Shown here in pieces: positions 1 to 9,770 of a stretch of DNA of 64,000 nt (the first letter of the stretch is position 1; the number at the start of each line of letters is the position of its first letter). The notes below the pieces were generated by a model. It made no database searches and was not told where the DNA came from. It was given only the letters and a program-made list of their open reading frames with translations. The stretch comes from Enterococcus sp. 9D6_DIV0238 (GTDB lineage: Bacteria > Bacillota > Bacilli > Lactobacillales > Enterococcaceae): positions 1,143,501 through 1,207,500 of the forward strand of contig NZ_CP147246.1 of NCBI RefSeq assembly GCF_002174455.2, given 5' to 3'. The position numbers and the translations under genes are program-made.

Positions 1-141
1 GGCTGCTGATAATAGATAGACACTATTAGTATAAATCCAGCCAGTTGTAGGTGTGCTGATCCCAACGACCCACATTAAGTAAGAACCAGCAATCGTAACC
101 AATAGAATCAGGTTACTTATTCTATTTAAGATTTTATCCAT
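1..141 (-). CDS. epaQ: Membrane protein N-terminus (EpaQ position), cut by window edge
   Basis: The first 47 codons of a minus-strand gene run off the left edge. The start ATG has a good Shine-Dalgarno (AAAGGATG) a few bases upstream. Residues 8-20 or so are hydrophobic (LILLVTIAGSYL) and look like the first membrane segment of a multi-pass protein. It sits 29 bases beyond the end of the EpaP-like gene, so it is probably co-transcribed with it. The symbol rests only on position in an epa-type cluster (after epaP). No function can be read from this fragment. Confidence 0.55.
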   Translation of the reverse strand, partial: MDKILNRISNLILLVTIAGSYLMWVVGISTPTTGWIYTNSVYLLSAA

Positions 142-170
142 CTTGACATCCTTTCAATAAGCGTATGTGG

Positions 171-2132
171 TCAATAACTCACTTTATAAATATACGCATT
201 ATTTGTATCTGGTCCGTATAATTGTTTCACTTGGATTTTTTCTGTAGCTAATTCATCGATCGTTTCGTAGGTGACTAGATAACGAATGTTGTATTTCATC
301 AAATCTTCCAAGCTCAATCGTACTTTGAATGCATCTGCATGAAGTAATTCAAATTGAGGTTTTTCTGTGCTGATTTCAACGTAAATGTGAGAGTAACGAT
401 TATAAACCTTTTCATATTTCCCATTAGGATCAAGTGGTTTCCATGAATCCAAATTGGGTGTAAAAGCTGTTCCATTAAAATTATGAACTCCTAGCATAGG
501 TAAGAAAGCATGCATCATACGCTCTCCAGCCCACAATTGCCCTGGATCTTCTTTTTCGATTGCCATCACTTTCTGAGCAATTTGTTTATCGTAAACAGGA
601 CTAACCCCTTTGCTGACTGGATTGACTGTCGTCCCTCCAACTAATACTGCAGCAAGCAATACTAAAGAAAAAAGGTATTTTCGCTGATTCAATAATAAAA
701 CGATCAATAGTCCTGCAACTAGAAGCGTCCAAATAATATCCATCCGGCTTAAATACAATCCTAGATTTCCCTTATAGAGTGAAAAGAAATACAAACCTAG
801 ATTAATTACAATGATCGGTACTTGCCATTTAAATGCTAGTTTTTTCTGTTCCCATGCGTATTGAATAAACCAAATACTCAATAAAATCGCTGCAAAGCCA
901 AACGCTAGATTCGCTCTTTCTTCTGGAACATAAGAATACATCGTGATTTTAGCAAGAATTGTTGGAAAACGTAGGCTCATCCAAACTATATTGAATAAAC
1001 AGAAAACAAATAGCAAAAAGCCGTATAAGTTTTCTTTGATTTTTTTGTAAAATACCCAAGGTGAGACGAATAAAATAACAAAGAAGAAGTGATAAAAACT
1101 ACTTAATTCAGAGTTGTTTTCATAAACGACATCTTTAAATGACATTTTCCAATTGACTAAAAAGTTGAATAGATCCTTTTTAGCAAAGTCACCACCAAGA
1201 CTCACTCGGTTCCCCGGATAGATCGTATGCATCACCCGCATCAACGAATCCCATGATGTAACAAGTGAGACACCGACGATGATTCCTGTCATCACTACAG
1301 CTAAACTGATAAACAGAGCGTCAAATTTATCTAATTTTACTTTCTTACGAAATTCGAAGAAAAAGCCAAGTAAAAATAATAAGATCAAATAACCGAAAGG
1401 CACTTGAAGAGCCGGATACAAGACTAAAATAAATCCGGAGGCACATAATGCAGCTAGTATAGCACACAATAAACGCACCCATTTTTTTTCATGAGCATAG
1501 AAATAATTATACATACCTACTAAAAATCCAAAAGTAAAGAACACTAAATCTCCTACTGGAGAAACAAACCACCATTGAATCGCTGCTGAAAATGGAAGCC
1601 AGACACTGGTCAATAAAGCTAGATACTTATTACGCTTAGTCAAAATCAAACCCATTTCAAAAGACAGCAGCATCAATCCGATCAGTTTTAATCCCCAATA
1701 CCAAGACAATCCCCGCTCTTTCCCTAAAAGAACATAGCCCCAAGTAAACGGTTTTGCCAATGTAGCTAAATTCAATGCAGGTGAATTATAACCGATGACC
1801 ATATCTTGCCCATCTACTGTGATCACTTCATTGTGATTTTTTAATCCTGTTTGTGTTTGTGATAAGCTGTAAGGGGTTTGCACCATCCATTCATCTGATC
1901 GAATGGGCCTTGGTTCTCCTACGATCACACTTTCACTATTACCATCTTTAGCATAATCTGAAACATATTGGTCCCACATCGCCAACGAACTGCCATGGAT
2001 TTTGAAAACCAGCATCAAAATGAATACGAGCAATGCAATGATGAATCGTGCTCTGATGATTTGATCAAGTGCAGTTTGGATCCCTTGTTTGATCGTACTA
2101 TTTTGCTTATGTTTTGCTTGATGTATCTCCAT
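171..2132 (-). CDS. epaP: Large multi-pass membrane protein (EpaP-like)
   Basis: A 653-residue integral membrane protein with about a dozen hydrophobic segments spread from residue 30 to 510, followed by a soluble C-terminal domain of roughly 140 residues. The layout resembles GT-C type glycosyltransferases or polysaccharide polymerases, but I see no diagnostic catalytic motif. An extracytoplasmic loop follows the first helix (about residues 55-125). The start is supported by a GGAG seven bases upstream. It lies 42 bases after the EpaO-like gene. The symbol is assigned from synteny with the E. faecalis epa locus; assembly or decoration of the polysaccharide at the membrane is inference. Confidence 0.65.
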   Translation of the reverse strand: MEIHQAKHKQNSTIKQGIQTALDQIIRARFIIALLVFILMLVFKIHGSSLAMWDQYVSDYAKDGNSESVIVGEPRPIRSDEWMVQTPYSLSQTQTGLKNHNEVITVDGQDMVIGYNSPALNLATLAKPFTWGYVLLGKERGLSWYWGLKLIGLMLLSFEMGLILTKRNKYLALLTSVWLPFSAAIQWWFVSPVGDLVFFTFGFLVGMYNYFYAHEKKWVRLLCAILAALCASGFILVLYPALQVPFGYLILLFLLGFFFEFRKKVKLDKFDALFISLAVVMTGIIVGVSLVTSWDSLMRVMHTIYPGNRVSLGGDFAKKDLFNFLVNWKMSFKDVVYENNSELSSFYHFFFVILFVSPWVFYKKIKENLYGFLLFVFCLFNIVWMSLRFPTILAKITMYSYVPEERANLAFGFAAILLSIWFIQYAWEQKKLAFKWQVPIIVINLGLYFFSLYKGNLGLYLSRMDIIWTLLVAGLLIVLLLNQRKYLFSLVLLAAVLVGGTTVNPVSKGVSPVYDKQIAQKVMAIEKEDPGQLWAGERMMHAFLPMLGVHNFNGTAFTPNLDSWKPLDPNGKYEKVYNRYSHIYVEISTEKPQFELLHADAFKVRLSLEDLMKYNIRYLVTYETIDELATEKIQVKQLYGPDTNNAYIYKVSY

Positions 2133-2174
2133 TTTCTAACTCCATTTCCTAGTCATAACTCACTTTTTATTGCA

Positions 2175-4319
2175 CTAATTTCGATAAGAAAAATTCGGGA
2201 TCTCTCTAGTCAAGTTTGGATTATAAAACGGATCATTGTCGATCAACCCTGCCCATTTTTGCTCCATCATTGCTTTTTCCTGTTCAAATCGTTTTTTCTT
2301 TTTCCCTTTATCGTCATAGCCTCTAGTTTGAGATTCAAAATGATAGAGTTCCGCTTCATGAAGCCAAACATTATCACGGCCAAGCTCTTTGACTTTTAAA
2401 CATAAGTCTACATCATTGAATGCAACAGTAAAATCTTCGTCAAAACCTGAAACAGCATCAAAATCGCTTTTTTTCATTAATAAGCAAGCTGCCGTCACTG
2501 CTAAATAGTCAACATTCAACGCTAATTTTCCAAAGTAACCTAAATCTCCGTGAGGATATCCATAATGTCCATGCCCTGCGATTCCACCAAGTCCTAAAAT
2601 AACTCCAGCATGCTGGATCGTATTGTTTGGATATAGCAGTTTTGCACCAACACAGCCGACCCGTTCCAACTGTCCAAATGAAACCATCAAAGTCAGCCAG
2701 TCTGCATTGATCACTTCTGTATCGTTATTTAGGAATAATAGATATTTTCCCTTAGCATCTTTAGCAGCAATATTGTTGATCTTAGAGAAATTGAACGGAA
2801 TGTCGATCGTCGTCATTCGAAAACGTTCTTGAAGCGTTTCTTCAAATGACGCATAAAGTTCCTTCATCTTCTCATCTGTGCTGCCATTATCTGCAATAAT
2901 GATCTCATAATTTTTATAGGTCGTTTTTTCGATGATCGAAGTGACACAACGTTTGACGTCATTATACCCATTTTTAGTAGGAATAATGATCGAAACTAGC
3001 TCTTGAGTTTCAATGTCATAATAAACATCATACAAGCCATTGGCACGACCATGCTTTGCATGTCCCTTGATACCGCGACGCGTCAAGGCATCCTGGACGG
3101 CTTTCAAGCCAGCTTCAAAAGCATACCCTTTTGTGGACTGATCGACCGCAGTTGATGTCGGCAGCATACGCCAATGGTACAGAACCTTTGGAATATGTTT
3201 GATTCGGTCAGCTGATGTTTTTTCGGTAAAACGAAGGACTAAATCATAATCCTGAGATCCTTCATAGCCTTTTCTGAAGCCGCCAATTTCTTCGAGTATC
3301 GTTCTGCGGTATACACCTAAATGAGAAATATAATTTGTTCCTAACAGTAGATCCGGTGACCAGTCCGGTTTAAATGACGGATCTGAGCGATTGCCTTCCA
3401 TATCGATCTTGTCTTCATCACTATAGAGCAAATCAAGCTCTGGATTTTCGTTCAGTGCTTTGACCACTTCATAAAAAGCAATTCTAGGTAACTCATCATC
3501 GTTATCTAAAAGAGCGACAAACTCACCTGTTGCAAGCTCAAGAGCAGAATTCGTTGCTTCTGAAATATGTCCATTTTTTTGTCTAAAAAAGACTTTGATC
3601 CGTTTATCTGATTCCTGATATTCTGTCAAAAGCTCTTTGACTTTAGGATCAGTAGAAGCGTCATCTGCCATACACAATTCCCAATTCGTATAATCTTGAA
3701 TCAAAATCGAATCAATGCAACGACGCAGCCATTTTTCCTCAACATTGTAAACGGGCATCGCAATCGAAATTTTCGGCTGATAATCAAAAGCTGCGATTTC
3801 CTCCTTGATTTGATCAAAATCAAACTGCTCGTTTCGCTCCAACCAGCTAGGATACGAGGACTGTCTGCGGATTTTTTCGATCTTCACACGCTGGATCGTG
3901 CCTTTTAGACCATTTCTTTTTAGATAACTGATTCCTTTATGTACATTAATCATCAATCGAGCCATCTTGTCTTCTGTTCCAGGAATCAATGGATGTTTCT
4001 TTCCTAAATCGATCCATTGAGAATACTTTGTTTTATCTTCATTTGATGTAAAACAAATTTCCAGCTTATCTTTCTTTAATAAGCCTTCTAGTTTGATCTC
4101 AAATCCAGCTAAAACAGACGTATCCGTTTCATAAATCTGGTTTACATCTTCTCTCAGTACGCGCTTGATATCGTAAGAAGTGACCTGCTCTTGATTGATA
4201 ACCGAAATTTCCGGACTGGTATTTGTTTTCGTATCCAAAGCCCAACCGGTGATCGTTAAATTATTGGTTTGTTTCTCTCGATAGATACTATCAATAATGA
4301 CTTTGATCTCATCGCTCAT
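2175..4319 (-). CDS. epaO: Tandem-domain GT2 glycosyltransferase (EpaO-like)
   Basis: 714 residues with two GT-A family 2 domains. The first (about 180-400) has ISIAMPVYNVEEKWL, ADDASTD and the metal-binding LLDNDDEL. The second (about 435-680) has VSIIIPTKNGYNDV, ADNGSTDE and FLNNDTEV. Both nucleotide-sugar/metal motifs look intact, so this could be a bifunctional, probably rhamnosyl-type, transferase. Residues 1-100 form an extra N-terminal beta-rich region like that in the neighbouring EpaN. Cytoplasmic, membrane-associated action on a lipid-linked polysaccharide is the known role of the family. Linkage and sugar cannot be read from sequence. Confidence 0.75.
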   Translation of the reverse strand: MSDEIKVIIDSIYREKQTNNLTITGWALDTKTNTSPEISVINQEQVTSYDIKRVLREDVNQIYETDTSVLAGFEIKLEGLLKKDKLEICFTSNEDKTKYSQWIDLGKKHPLIPGTEDKMARLMINVHKGISYLKRNGLKGTIQRVKIEKIRRQSSYPSWLERNEQFDFDQIKEEIAAFDYQPKISIAMPVYNVEEKWLRRCIDSILIQDYTNWELCMADDASTDPKVKELLTEYQESDKRIKVFFRQKNGHISEATNSALELATGEFVALLDNDDELPRIAFYEVVKALNENPELDLLYSDEDKIDMEGNRSDPSFKPDWSPDLLLGTNYISHLGVYRRTILEEIGGFRKGYEGSQDYDLVLRFTEKTSADRIKHIPKVLYHWRMLPTSTAVDQSTKGYAFEAGLKAVQDALTRRGIKGHAKHGRANGLYDVYYDIETQELVSIIIPTKNGYNDVKRCVTSIIEKTTYKNYEIIIADNGSTDEKMKELYASFEETLQERFRMTTIDIPFNFSKINNIAAKDAKGKYLLFLNNDTEVINADWLTLMVSFGQLERVGCVGAKLLYPNNTIQHAGVILGLGGIAGHGHYGYPHGDLGYFGKLALNVDYLAVTAACLLMKKSDFDAVSGFDEDFTVAFNDVDLCLKVKELGRDNVWLHEAELYHFESQTRGYDDKGKKKKRFEQEKAMMEQKWAGLIDNDPFYNPNLTREIPNFSYRN

Positions 4320-4348
4320 GATTTGTTCTCCTTATAATTTAAAGGTTT

Positions 4349-4398
4349 GACAGCTATTATTTTTTGGGCTGCTGCCCTTAAAATAAATAATAGCTGTC
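4349..4398 (-). terminator. Strong intercistronic hairpin between epaN and epaO
   Basis: Outer arms GACAGCTATTATT (4349-4361) and AATAATAGCTGTC (4386-4398) pair perfectly. A GGGC/GCCC stem (4366-4369 with 4374-4377) is nested inside. It lies in the 105-base gap between two same-strand genes. The minus-strand flank lacks a clean U-run, so it may be a processing, stability or partial-termination element rather than a full terminator. Confidence 0.5.
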
Positions 4399-4424
4399 GT
4401 TATCTTTATACTTGAAATACGATT

Positions 4425-7400
4425 CTATAATCGCTTAGGATTTCTATATTTGTCCATCATTTCTGCTTCAGACCATTTGCTCACTAACTCTTTGAAGTTG
4501 CCTTTTTTATCAATACTCTTGATTTTTTCATCTGCCTTAAAAATAGCATATGAACAGTAAATGACCGTTTTATCTAGTTTATTAGCAAATTGCAAGGATA
4601 AGTCTGTTCCCATCAGATCTTTCCCTAATCCTTCATCGATTCCTGAAACAGCAAGGTAATCTGCCTTTCTAAACACCATACATCTTTCTGATGCTGCCTG
4701 GATATTTCTAGGTAATGCGATTCGGTAGTAATAACCTAAGCTCTTACCTGGCGTTCCTTCTTCTGGATACTGTAGACGTTTTTTCTCTAAATCGATCGAC
4801 ATCCCTACATTTTCGATTCGATAGCGATAATCGACGATTCGACCCATGACGATACCTGAAGACGGTTGCTGTGCCATATTCATCATTTCAAGCAGCCAGT
4901 TACTTTTAGTTGGGACAAGACCTGCATCTAAAAGAACAATGTATTCACCTGAGCTTGCTTTGATCAAAGCATCTCTTGTTTGCCCTTCATGATAAACAAG
5001 TTTATTGCTTGTTGACTGAACGCTTGACTTTAAGGCTTCCGGTAAGATGATTTCATAATTCTCGTAAATTGTTTTTTCAAGAATTTTTTTCAGATAATCA
5101 TTGATATCTGCTGTGTCATTTGTGATGATCACTGAAACTTTTGGTACAGTTTCATACGTATAATTGACCTTATATGAGCCATAAAACTCGGCAATCTCAA
5201 CGTTGGCTTTGATCCCACGGCGGTCCATCGCCGCTTGCAGGGCTTTTTGACCAGCAACATAGGCATATCCTTTACTTTCAGGATTCAAGGCCGTTGACGA
5301 TTCGATCGCACGCCAATGGTACATCATCCCTGGAATATGTGCGATATTCTCTGCATTTTCTGTTGCACGTAACACGAAATCATAATCCTGTGCACCGTTA
5401 AATTCTGTATTTAGTCCGCCAGTTTTTTCTAAAACTGAACGTTTGACTACCACAAAATGAGTAATATAATTATGATTCAAAATCAATTCAGGGTTCCATT
5501 TAGATTTGTAAAAAGCATTGAAACGTTTGCCGCTTTCAGTAACTTTGTCTTCATCAGTATAAATGAAATCGATCGTTTGATCTTCATTCAGCGCTTTGAC
5601 TACTTCATATAGTGCTTGCGGCGCAAGCTCATCATCATTATCCATAAAGCCGATATATTCACCCGTTGCGATCGTCAATGCTGAATTGGTCGCTTCAGAG
5701 ATATGGCCATTTTCTTCACGGTAGATCACTTTGATTCGATCATCTGCATCCGCATATTTTTTTAGTAATGGTTTGATATAAGCACTTGGGGACGCATCAT
5801 CAGCTAAACAAAGTTCCCAATTTTCATAATATTGGTTTTGAAGAGAAGAAACACAGGCATCCAACCATTTTTCTTCTACATTATAAACTGGCACAGCTAC
5901 TGAGATTTTTGGCTGATAAGTAAATGTTTTGATTTCCTCTAAAATAGCCGTTGCATCGACAGGTGTTTCTAATTGTTCTTGACGTTTGAAGTACCATTTC
6001 ATTGATCCAACTAATCCTCTTGTTTGGATCGAACGTAATGCACGTTGAACTTTTCCACCTGGTTGTACCATATTCGGTTTTTCTAAACGATACTGTAATT
6101 TTCGGCCATTATTGGCAGCAACATTTAAAATATATGTTGGCTGATCTTCCGGATCTTTGACCTCGATCTCAAAACCGTAATCCTGATCTCCTTTTAATTC
6201 AAACATATCGATCACATCACGACGATATTCTGTCGTCACAGCATATTCAATCGCTGATTCAGCCGTCACTTCAAAAGTAACAGGCAGTTTATCTTCTCTA
6301 GAATAAGCCCAGCCACGAATGACCGTCTTTTTTTCTTCAACGTGCCGAACGATATCATCGATGTTCAATGAAACGAACGAATCAAATTTGCTGATCGACA
6401 CTTTTTTATATTTACTCATTTGTTTTCCACGCACCATCGACTTCTTATTTTTTAATTCATTTTGTTCATCTCTTTTTTCAATTGCGTAATCGATCAGCTC
6501 ATGAACGATCTCAGAAAATTCGCCTTCATATCGGTAATCAAAACTAAGCGTCATTGGTTTACCTGCGATCGTTTTATCGTCGATCTCCATTACTGGTACT
6601 TGATCATCTGAAAAGAAGTAGCGATTTTCTTTCACATAAACGGCATTCGTTGCACTTGGTTTGATTTCCACATCAGACGAAGTCATTGAAATATCGACAA
6701 CAGCTCCTGTCATGCTTGGAAAAATTTTCAACAGTTTAATATTTTTAGGAATATCGATCGTGAATGTTTTATTTTCACCTGTGACATTGTTTATTTGAAT
6801 GTCAAACTCTGTTTGTTCTTCTTCACCACAATCATATAAAAAATGGATATTTTTACTATAGCTTGAGTTTTCCGGAATGATTCGAATGGGATTATCTACC
6901 GCTTTTGCACTAAGTGCATAGAAATACTGATATACTTCGCCGAATGGACGAGCTTTAAAAGCCGCTCGTGCCTCTACCGGTAAGTCTTCATAGGTCGAAT
7001 CAAGTTCATTATAACCGACTTGATTGATCGTAAAGTCTTCTTTAACGATAAATAAGCCTACCTCTTCAAAGACTTTTTCAAAGCCGCTTTGAACAAAGAA
7101 AGACTTGTGGGTGGCGTCCAATAGACCTGTTTCACGCCAATCTAATTTATTATTGAATAGGTCGATCAGGACAGAATTATGCGCCAAGTTAGGGAAGGTA
7201 ATCAGAATTTGACCTTCCTCGCTCAAGAAAGGTTTCACTTTCTTCAACGCGCTTTTTGGGTCCATCAGATGTTCAAGAACATCCGCGAAGATAATATAGT
7301 CAAAGGTTTGTCCTTCAAAATAGTTTATCCAAGCCTCTTCGTCGATGTTGCCGTAAAATCCGTCAGTTGCAAATTCACTTACATGGTCGAAAAGCTCTTT

Positions 7401-7568
7401 GTCCAGCTCAACGATCGAAACTGAACAATGCTTTTCTTCCATTAAATATTTCGTCATTCGGCCATTTCCTGGTCCGAACTCTAAAACATTACTATTTTCT
7501 TTTATTTGAGCGACGATTTTACCAACACTGGTACTCTCATCCACTTCCATCTCAAAATCATACTTCAT
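4425..7568 (-). CDS. epaN: Methyltransferase-GT2 fusion (EpaN-like)
   Basis: About 1047 residues. The N-terminal ~170 residues are a class I SAM-dependent methyltransferase (VLEFGPGNGRMTKYL, then FDYIIFADVLEHL). A central beta-rich region follows, then a GT2 domain at about residues 560-780 (ISVAVPVYNVEEKWL, ADDASP, MDNDDELA), then a second GT2-like domain (about 800-1040). The second domain has LLDAGLVP where an acidic DxD-type motif is expected, so it is probably inactive. I chose the ATG at 7568, which overlaps the epaM stop; an in-frame ATG at 7592 has no ribosome site. The likely role is glycosyl transfer plus methylation or capping during Epa assembly (inference). Confidence 0.7.
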   Translation of the reverse strand: MKYDFEMEVDESTSVGKIVAQIKENSNVLEFGPGNGRMTKYLMEEKHCSVSIVELDKELFDHVSEFATDGFYGNIDEEAWINYFEGQTFDYIIFADVLEHLMDPKSALKKVKPFLSEEGQILITFPNLAHNSVLIDLFNNKLDWRETGLLDATHKSFFVQSGFEKVFEEVGLFIVKEDFTINQVGYNELDSTYEDLPVEARAAFKARPFGEVYQYFYALSAKAVDNPIRIIPENSSYSKNIHFLYDCGEEEQTEFDIQINNVTGENKTFTIDIPKNIKLLKIFPSMTGAVVDISMTSSDVEIKPSATNAVYVKENRYFFSDDQVPVMEIDDKTIAGKPMTLSFDYRYEGEFSEIVHELIDYAIEKRDEQNELKNKKSMVRGKQMSKYKKVSISKFDSFVSLNIDDIVRHVEEKKTVIRGWAYSREDKLPVTFEVTAESAIEYAVTTEYRRDVIDMFELKGDQDYGFEIEVKDPEDQPTYILNVAANNGRKLQYRLEKPNMVQPGGKVQRALRSIQTRGLVGSMKWYFKRQEQLETPVDATAILEEIKTFTYQPKISVAVPVYNVEEKWLDACVSSLQNQYYENWELCLADDASPSAYIKPLLKKYADADDRIKVIYREENGHISEATNSALTIATGEYIGFMDNDDELAPQALYEVVKALNEDQTIDFIYTDEDKVTESGKRFNAFYKSKWNPELILNHNYITHFVVVKRSVLEKTGGLNTEFNGAQDYDFVLRATENAENIAHIPGMMYHWRAIESSTALNPESKGYAYVAGQKALQAAMDRRGIKANVEIAEFYGSYKVNYTYETVPKVSVIITNDTADINDYLKKILEKTIYENYEIILPEALKSSVQSTSNKLVYHEGQTRDALIKASSGEYIVLLDAGLVPTKSNWLLEMMNMAQQPSSGIVMGRIVDYRYRIENVGMSIDLEKKRLQYPEEGTPGKSLGYYYRIALPRNIQAASERCMVFRKADYLAVSGIDEGLGKDLMGTDLSLQFANKLDKTVIYCSYAIFKADEKIKSIDKKGNFKELVSKWSEAEMMDKYRNPKRL

Positions 7569-8775
7569 CTTTAATAGTATCCTTCCATTCATGATCTAAA
7601 ATGACAATGCCTTCGCCTGCATAGCGACCGCTAATAAACATGTTCAGGTATTTCGTTTTATAAACCAAAGGTACTGTAGCGTGTTCTTCAAAGAAAGCAA
7701 TATCAAAATAATATTCTCCCGTTAAAAGTGACATTTTGCCATATTCTAAATAAAAAACATTTTTACCTTTCTTCCAAGGGATCTTGATTTCATCCAGTAA
7801 GGTATTTAGTCCGCAAACATAATTGTTATCTACAGTTCGAATCGCAACACCGCAGACAGGTGACTTGATCGTATCGTTTTTGACGGTATATTCGATCTTC
7901 AATATCACTTTTTCATCTTGAGTAACGATATCTAAAGGCTCTAACGCGCTATTCAGTAAAGTTGCTTTCTCGATCTCGATGATATCTGGAACCGTTTCTT
8001 CATTTTGGATCGTTTTTTCCCGATCGACCGTTTTGATCGATTTTTTCTTTAAGAAGTTTTCGTAATTCGTCGTGACATCCATCGTATCACCAGACTCAAC
8101 TATCTCACCATTTTTCAGCCAAAAAGTCCGGTCACAAAAACGGCGAATTGAATTGACATCATGAGACACGAATAAAATCGTTTTACCAGAATTTTTGATT
8201 TCAGTGAACTTCTCCATACACTTCAGCTGAAACTCCAAGTCACCAACAGCAAGCGCCTCATCTACGATCAAAATATCTGGATCGACATTGATCGCTACCG
8301 CGAACGCTAAACGGACAAACATCCCGCTTGAGTATGTTTTGACCGGCTGATACAGATGATCACCGATATCTGCGAATTGGATCACGTCATCCACTCGTTC
8401 TTCCATTTCTTCTCGCGAGAATCCAAGGACCATCCCGTTCAAAAAGATATTTTCATATCCGGAATATTCAGGATTAAAGCCTGAACCTAATTCTAGCAAT
8501 GCTGAAATTTTTCCATCGATTTTCATTGTTCCAGAAGTCGGTGTCAACACGCCTGTGATAATTTTCAGAATCGTTGATTTACCTGAACCATTTTCACCAA
8601 CAAACCCGATCATTTCTCCTTTTTCGATTTGCATCGTTACATCTTTCAATGCATAAAAAAGGTCGTGATAGCTCTTTTTAAGCGGATTAAGTGCTTCTTT
8701 AAACCGATCTGACGGCTTTTTGTACATATTATATGTTTTTGTAATATTTTGTATATCGATTGCATACTCTGCCAT
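7558..8775 (-). CDS. epaM: ABC transporter ATPase with Wzt-like C-terminal domain (EpaM-like)
   Basis: 405 residues. The ATPase domain spans about 1-245, with Walker A GENGSGKST, signature YSSGM, Walker B ILIVDEALAVGD and the switch His in FVSHD. Residues ~265-400 form a beta-rich C-terminal domain like the O-antigen-binding domain of Wzt proteins. With the permease immediately upstream it forms a polysaccharide exporter that flips finished lipid-linked polymer. The extra domain implies recognition of the polymer terminus. That fits the adjacent methyltransferase-containing EpaN, because Wzt-type exporters often read a methyl or phosphate cap (established for O-antigens, inferred here). Confidence 0.85.
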   Translation of the reverse strand: MAEYAIDIQNITKTYNMYKKPSDRFKEALNPLKKSYHDLFYALKDVTMQIEKGEMIGFVGENGSGKSTILKIITGVLTPTSGTMKIDGKISALLELGSGFNPEYSGYENIFLNGMVLGFSREEMEERVDDVIQFADIGDHLYQPVKTYSSGMFVRLAFAVAINVDPDILIVDEALAVGDLEFQLKCMEKFTEIKNSGKTILFVSHDVNSIRRFCDRTFWLKNGEIVESGDTMDVTTNYENFLKKKSIKTVDREKTIQNEETVPDIIEIEKATLLNSALEPLDIVTQDEKVILKIEYTVKNDTIKSPVCGVAIRTVDNNYVCGLNTLLDEIKIPWKKGKNVFYLEYGKMSLLTGEYYFDIAFFEEHATVPLVYKTKYLNMFISGRYAGEGIVILDHEWKDTIKDEV

Positions 8776-8825
8776 GATTTACTCTCCTTGTACTTACCTG
8801 TCCGAATCTTCCGTCTCAGTAATGA

Positions 8826-9620
8826 TTATAATACATCTGAAAAATGCGGTTTTAGGCGTCTAAATACAACTGAACCTGCTAATAAAAGAATGATCGTAAA
8901 GCCCCAGAAATACAGGCCGTATTGCCAGTGTTCCCAGAACCAGGGACCGTTTGTAAAGGAATCTCGATAGCCCTGAACGACATAGTACAGAGGATTGATT
9001 TTTAAAAGCTTTTCAATCCAACCGCTTGGTGACCAAAGAATCGGCAAGGTCCACATGATCGTTTGCATCGCCACATTGATAAACTGCATGATATCTGGTA
9101 AAAAAGGCTGTGTTGAGGCCGTTAACCAAGTCACGCCTGTTAAAAAAATGATCAGACAGAACAAATAATAGATTAACTGCAAAGCTTTCAATGTTGGGAA
9201 AATACCACTCAATGAAGTGATTCCGAAACCGATCAAGATAAAAAATAGATGGGTATACAAACTAGATAAAATTTTTGACGTTGGTAAAATTTGTACATTA
9301 AAAACGACTTTTTTTACCAAATAGCTATACTCTCTAAACACATTGGTCGCCGACAATAATGAATCAGAGAAAAAGAACCACGGAATTAGTCCCGTTACTA
9401 AGTAAACGATAAACGGATACGATTCGTCCGCTCCCCGCGCACGAATTTGTGAAAATACAAACCAGTATGTCAACACGGTCACAAGAGGTGTAATGAACGC
9501 CCACACAATCCCCAGTGCAGAACCTGCATATTTTGATTTAAAATCGTTAAATGAAAACTGAACCAGCAGTTTTCTATTCTCAAAGATATTTTTAAAAATC
9601 GATAGTGTCGCTCGTATCAT
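8826..9620 (-). CDS. epaL: ABC-2 type polysaccharide export permease (EpaL-like)
   Basis: 264 residues with six predicted membrane helices and an amphipathic N-terminus (SIFKNIFENRKLLVQFSFNDFKSKYAGS), typical of the Wzm/TagG family. The segment LGIVWAFITPL is characteristic of the first helix. It is paired with the ATPase gene 50 bases downstream. It exports undecaprenyl-linked polysaccharide across the membrane. A sigma-A-like promoter lies upstream in the 150-base gap, so the exporter and later genes can be transcribed separately from the rhamnose genes. Confidence 0.85.
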   Translation of the reverse strand: MIRATLSIFKNIFENRKLLVQFSFNDFKSKYAGSALGIVWAFITPLVTVLTYWFVFSQIRARGADESYPFIVYLVTGLIPWFFFSDSLLSATNVFREYSYLVKKVVFNVQILPTSKILSSLYTHLFFILIGFGITSLSGIFPTLKALQLIYYLFCLIIFLTGVTWLTASTQPFLPDIMQFINVAMQTIMWTLPILWSPSGWIEKLLKINPLYYVVQGYRDSFTNGPWFWEHWQYGLYFWGFTIILLLAGSVVFRRLKPHFSDVL

Positions 9621-9688
9621 TGACTCTTTTCCTTTCTTATTTCCGTTGCTTGATATTCTTCGTTAAAAATAAGCTGCATAACATTACT

Positions 9689-9717
9689 AGTTTAAAGAAT
9701 ATGTACTCTTTTTTCAA
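9689..9717 (-). promoter_or_regulatory. Sigma-A-type promoter for epaL and downstream genes
   Basis: On the minus strand TTGAAA (9712-9717), a 17-base spacer, and TAAACT (9689-9694) make a near-consensus promoter. It is about 70 bases before the epaL start, inside a 150-base gap. Confidence 0.6.
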
Positions 9718-9770
9718 GTTATGTAAGTATTTTCTTAAGATTTAAGCAGCCTGTACTTTTTTGAGCACAG

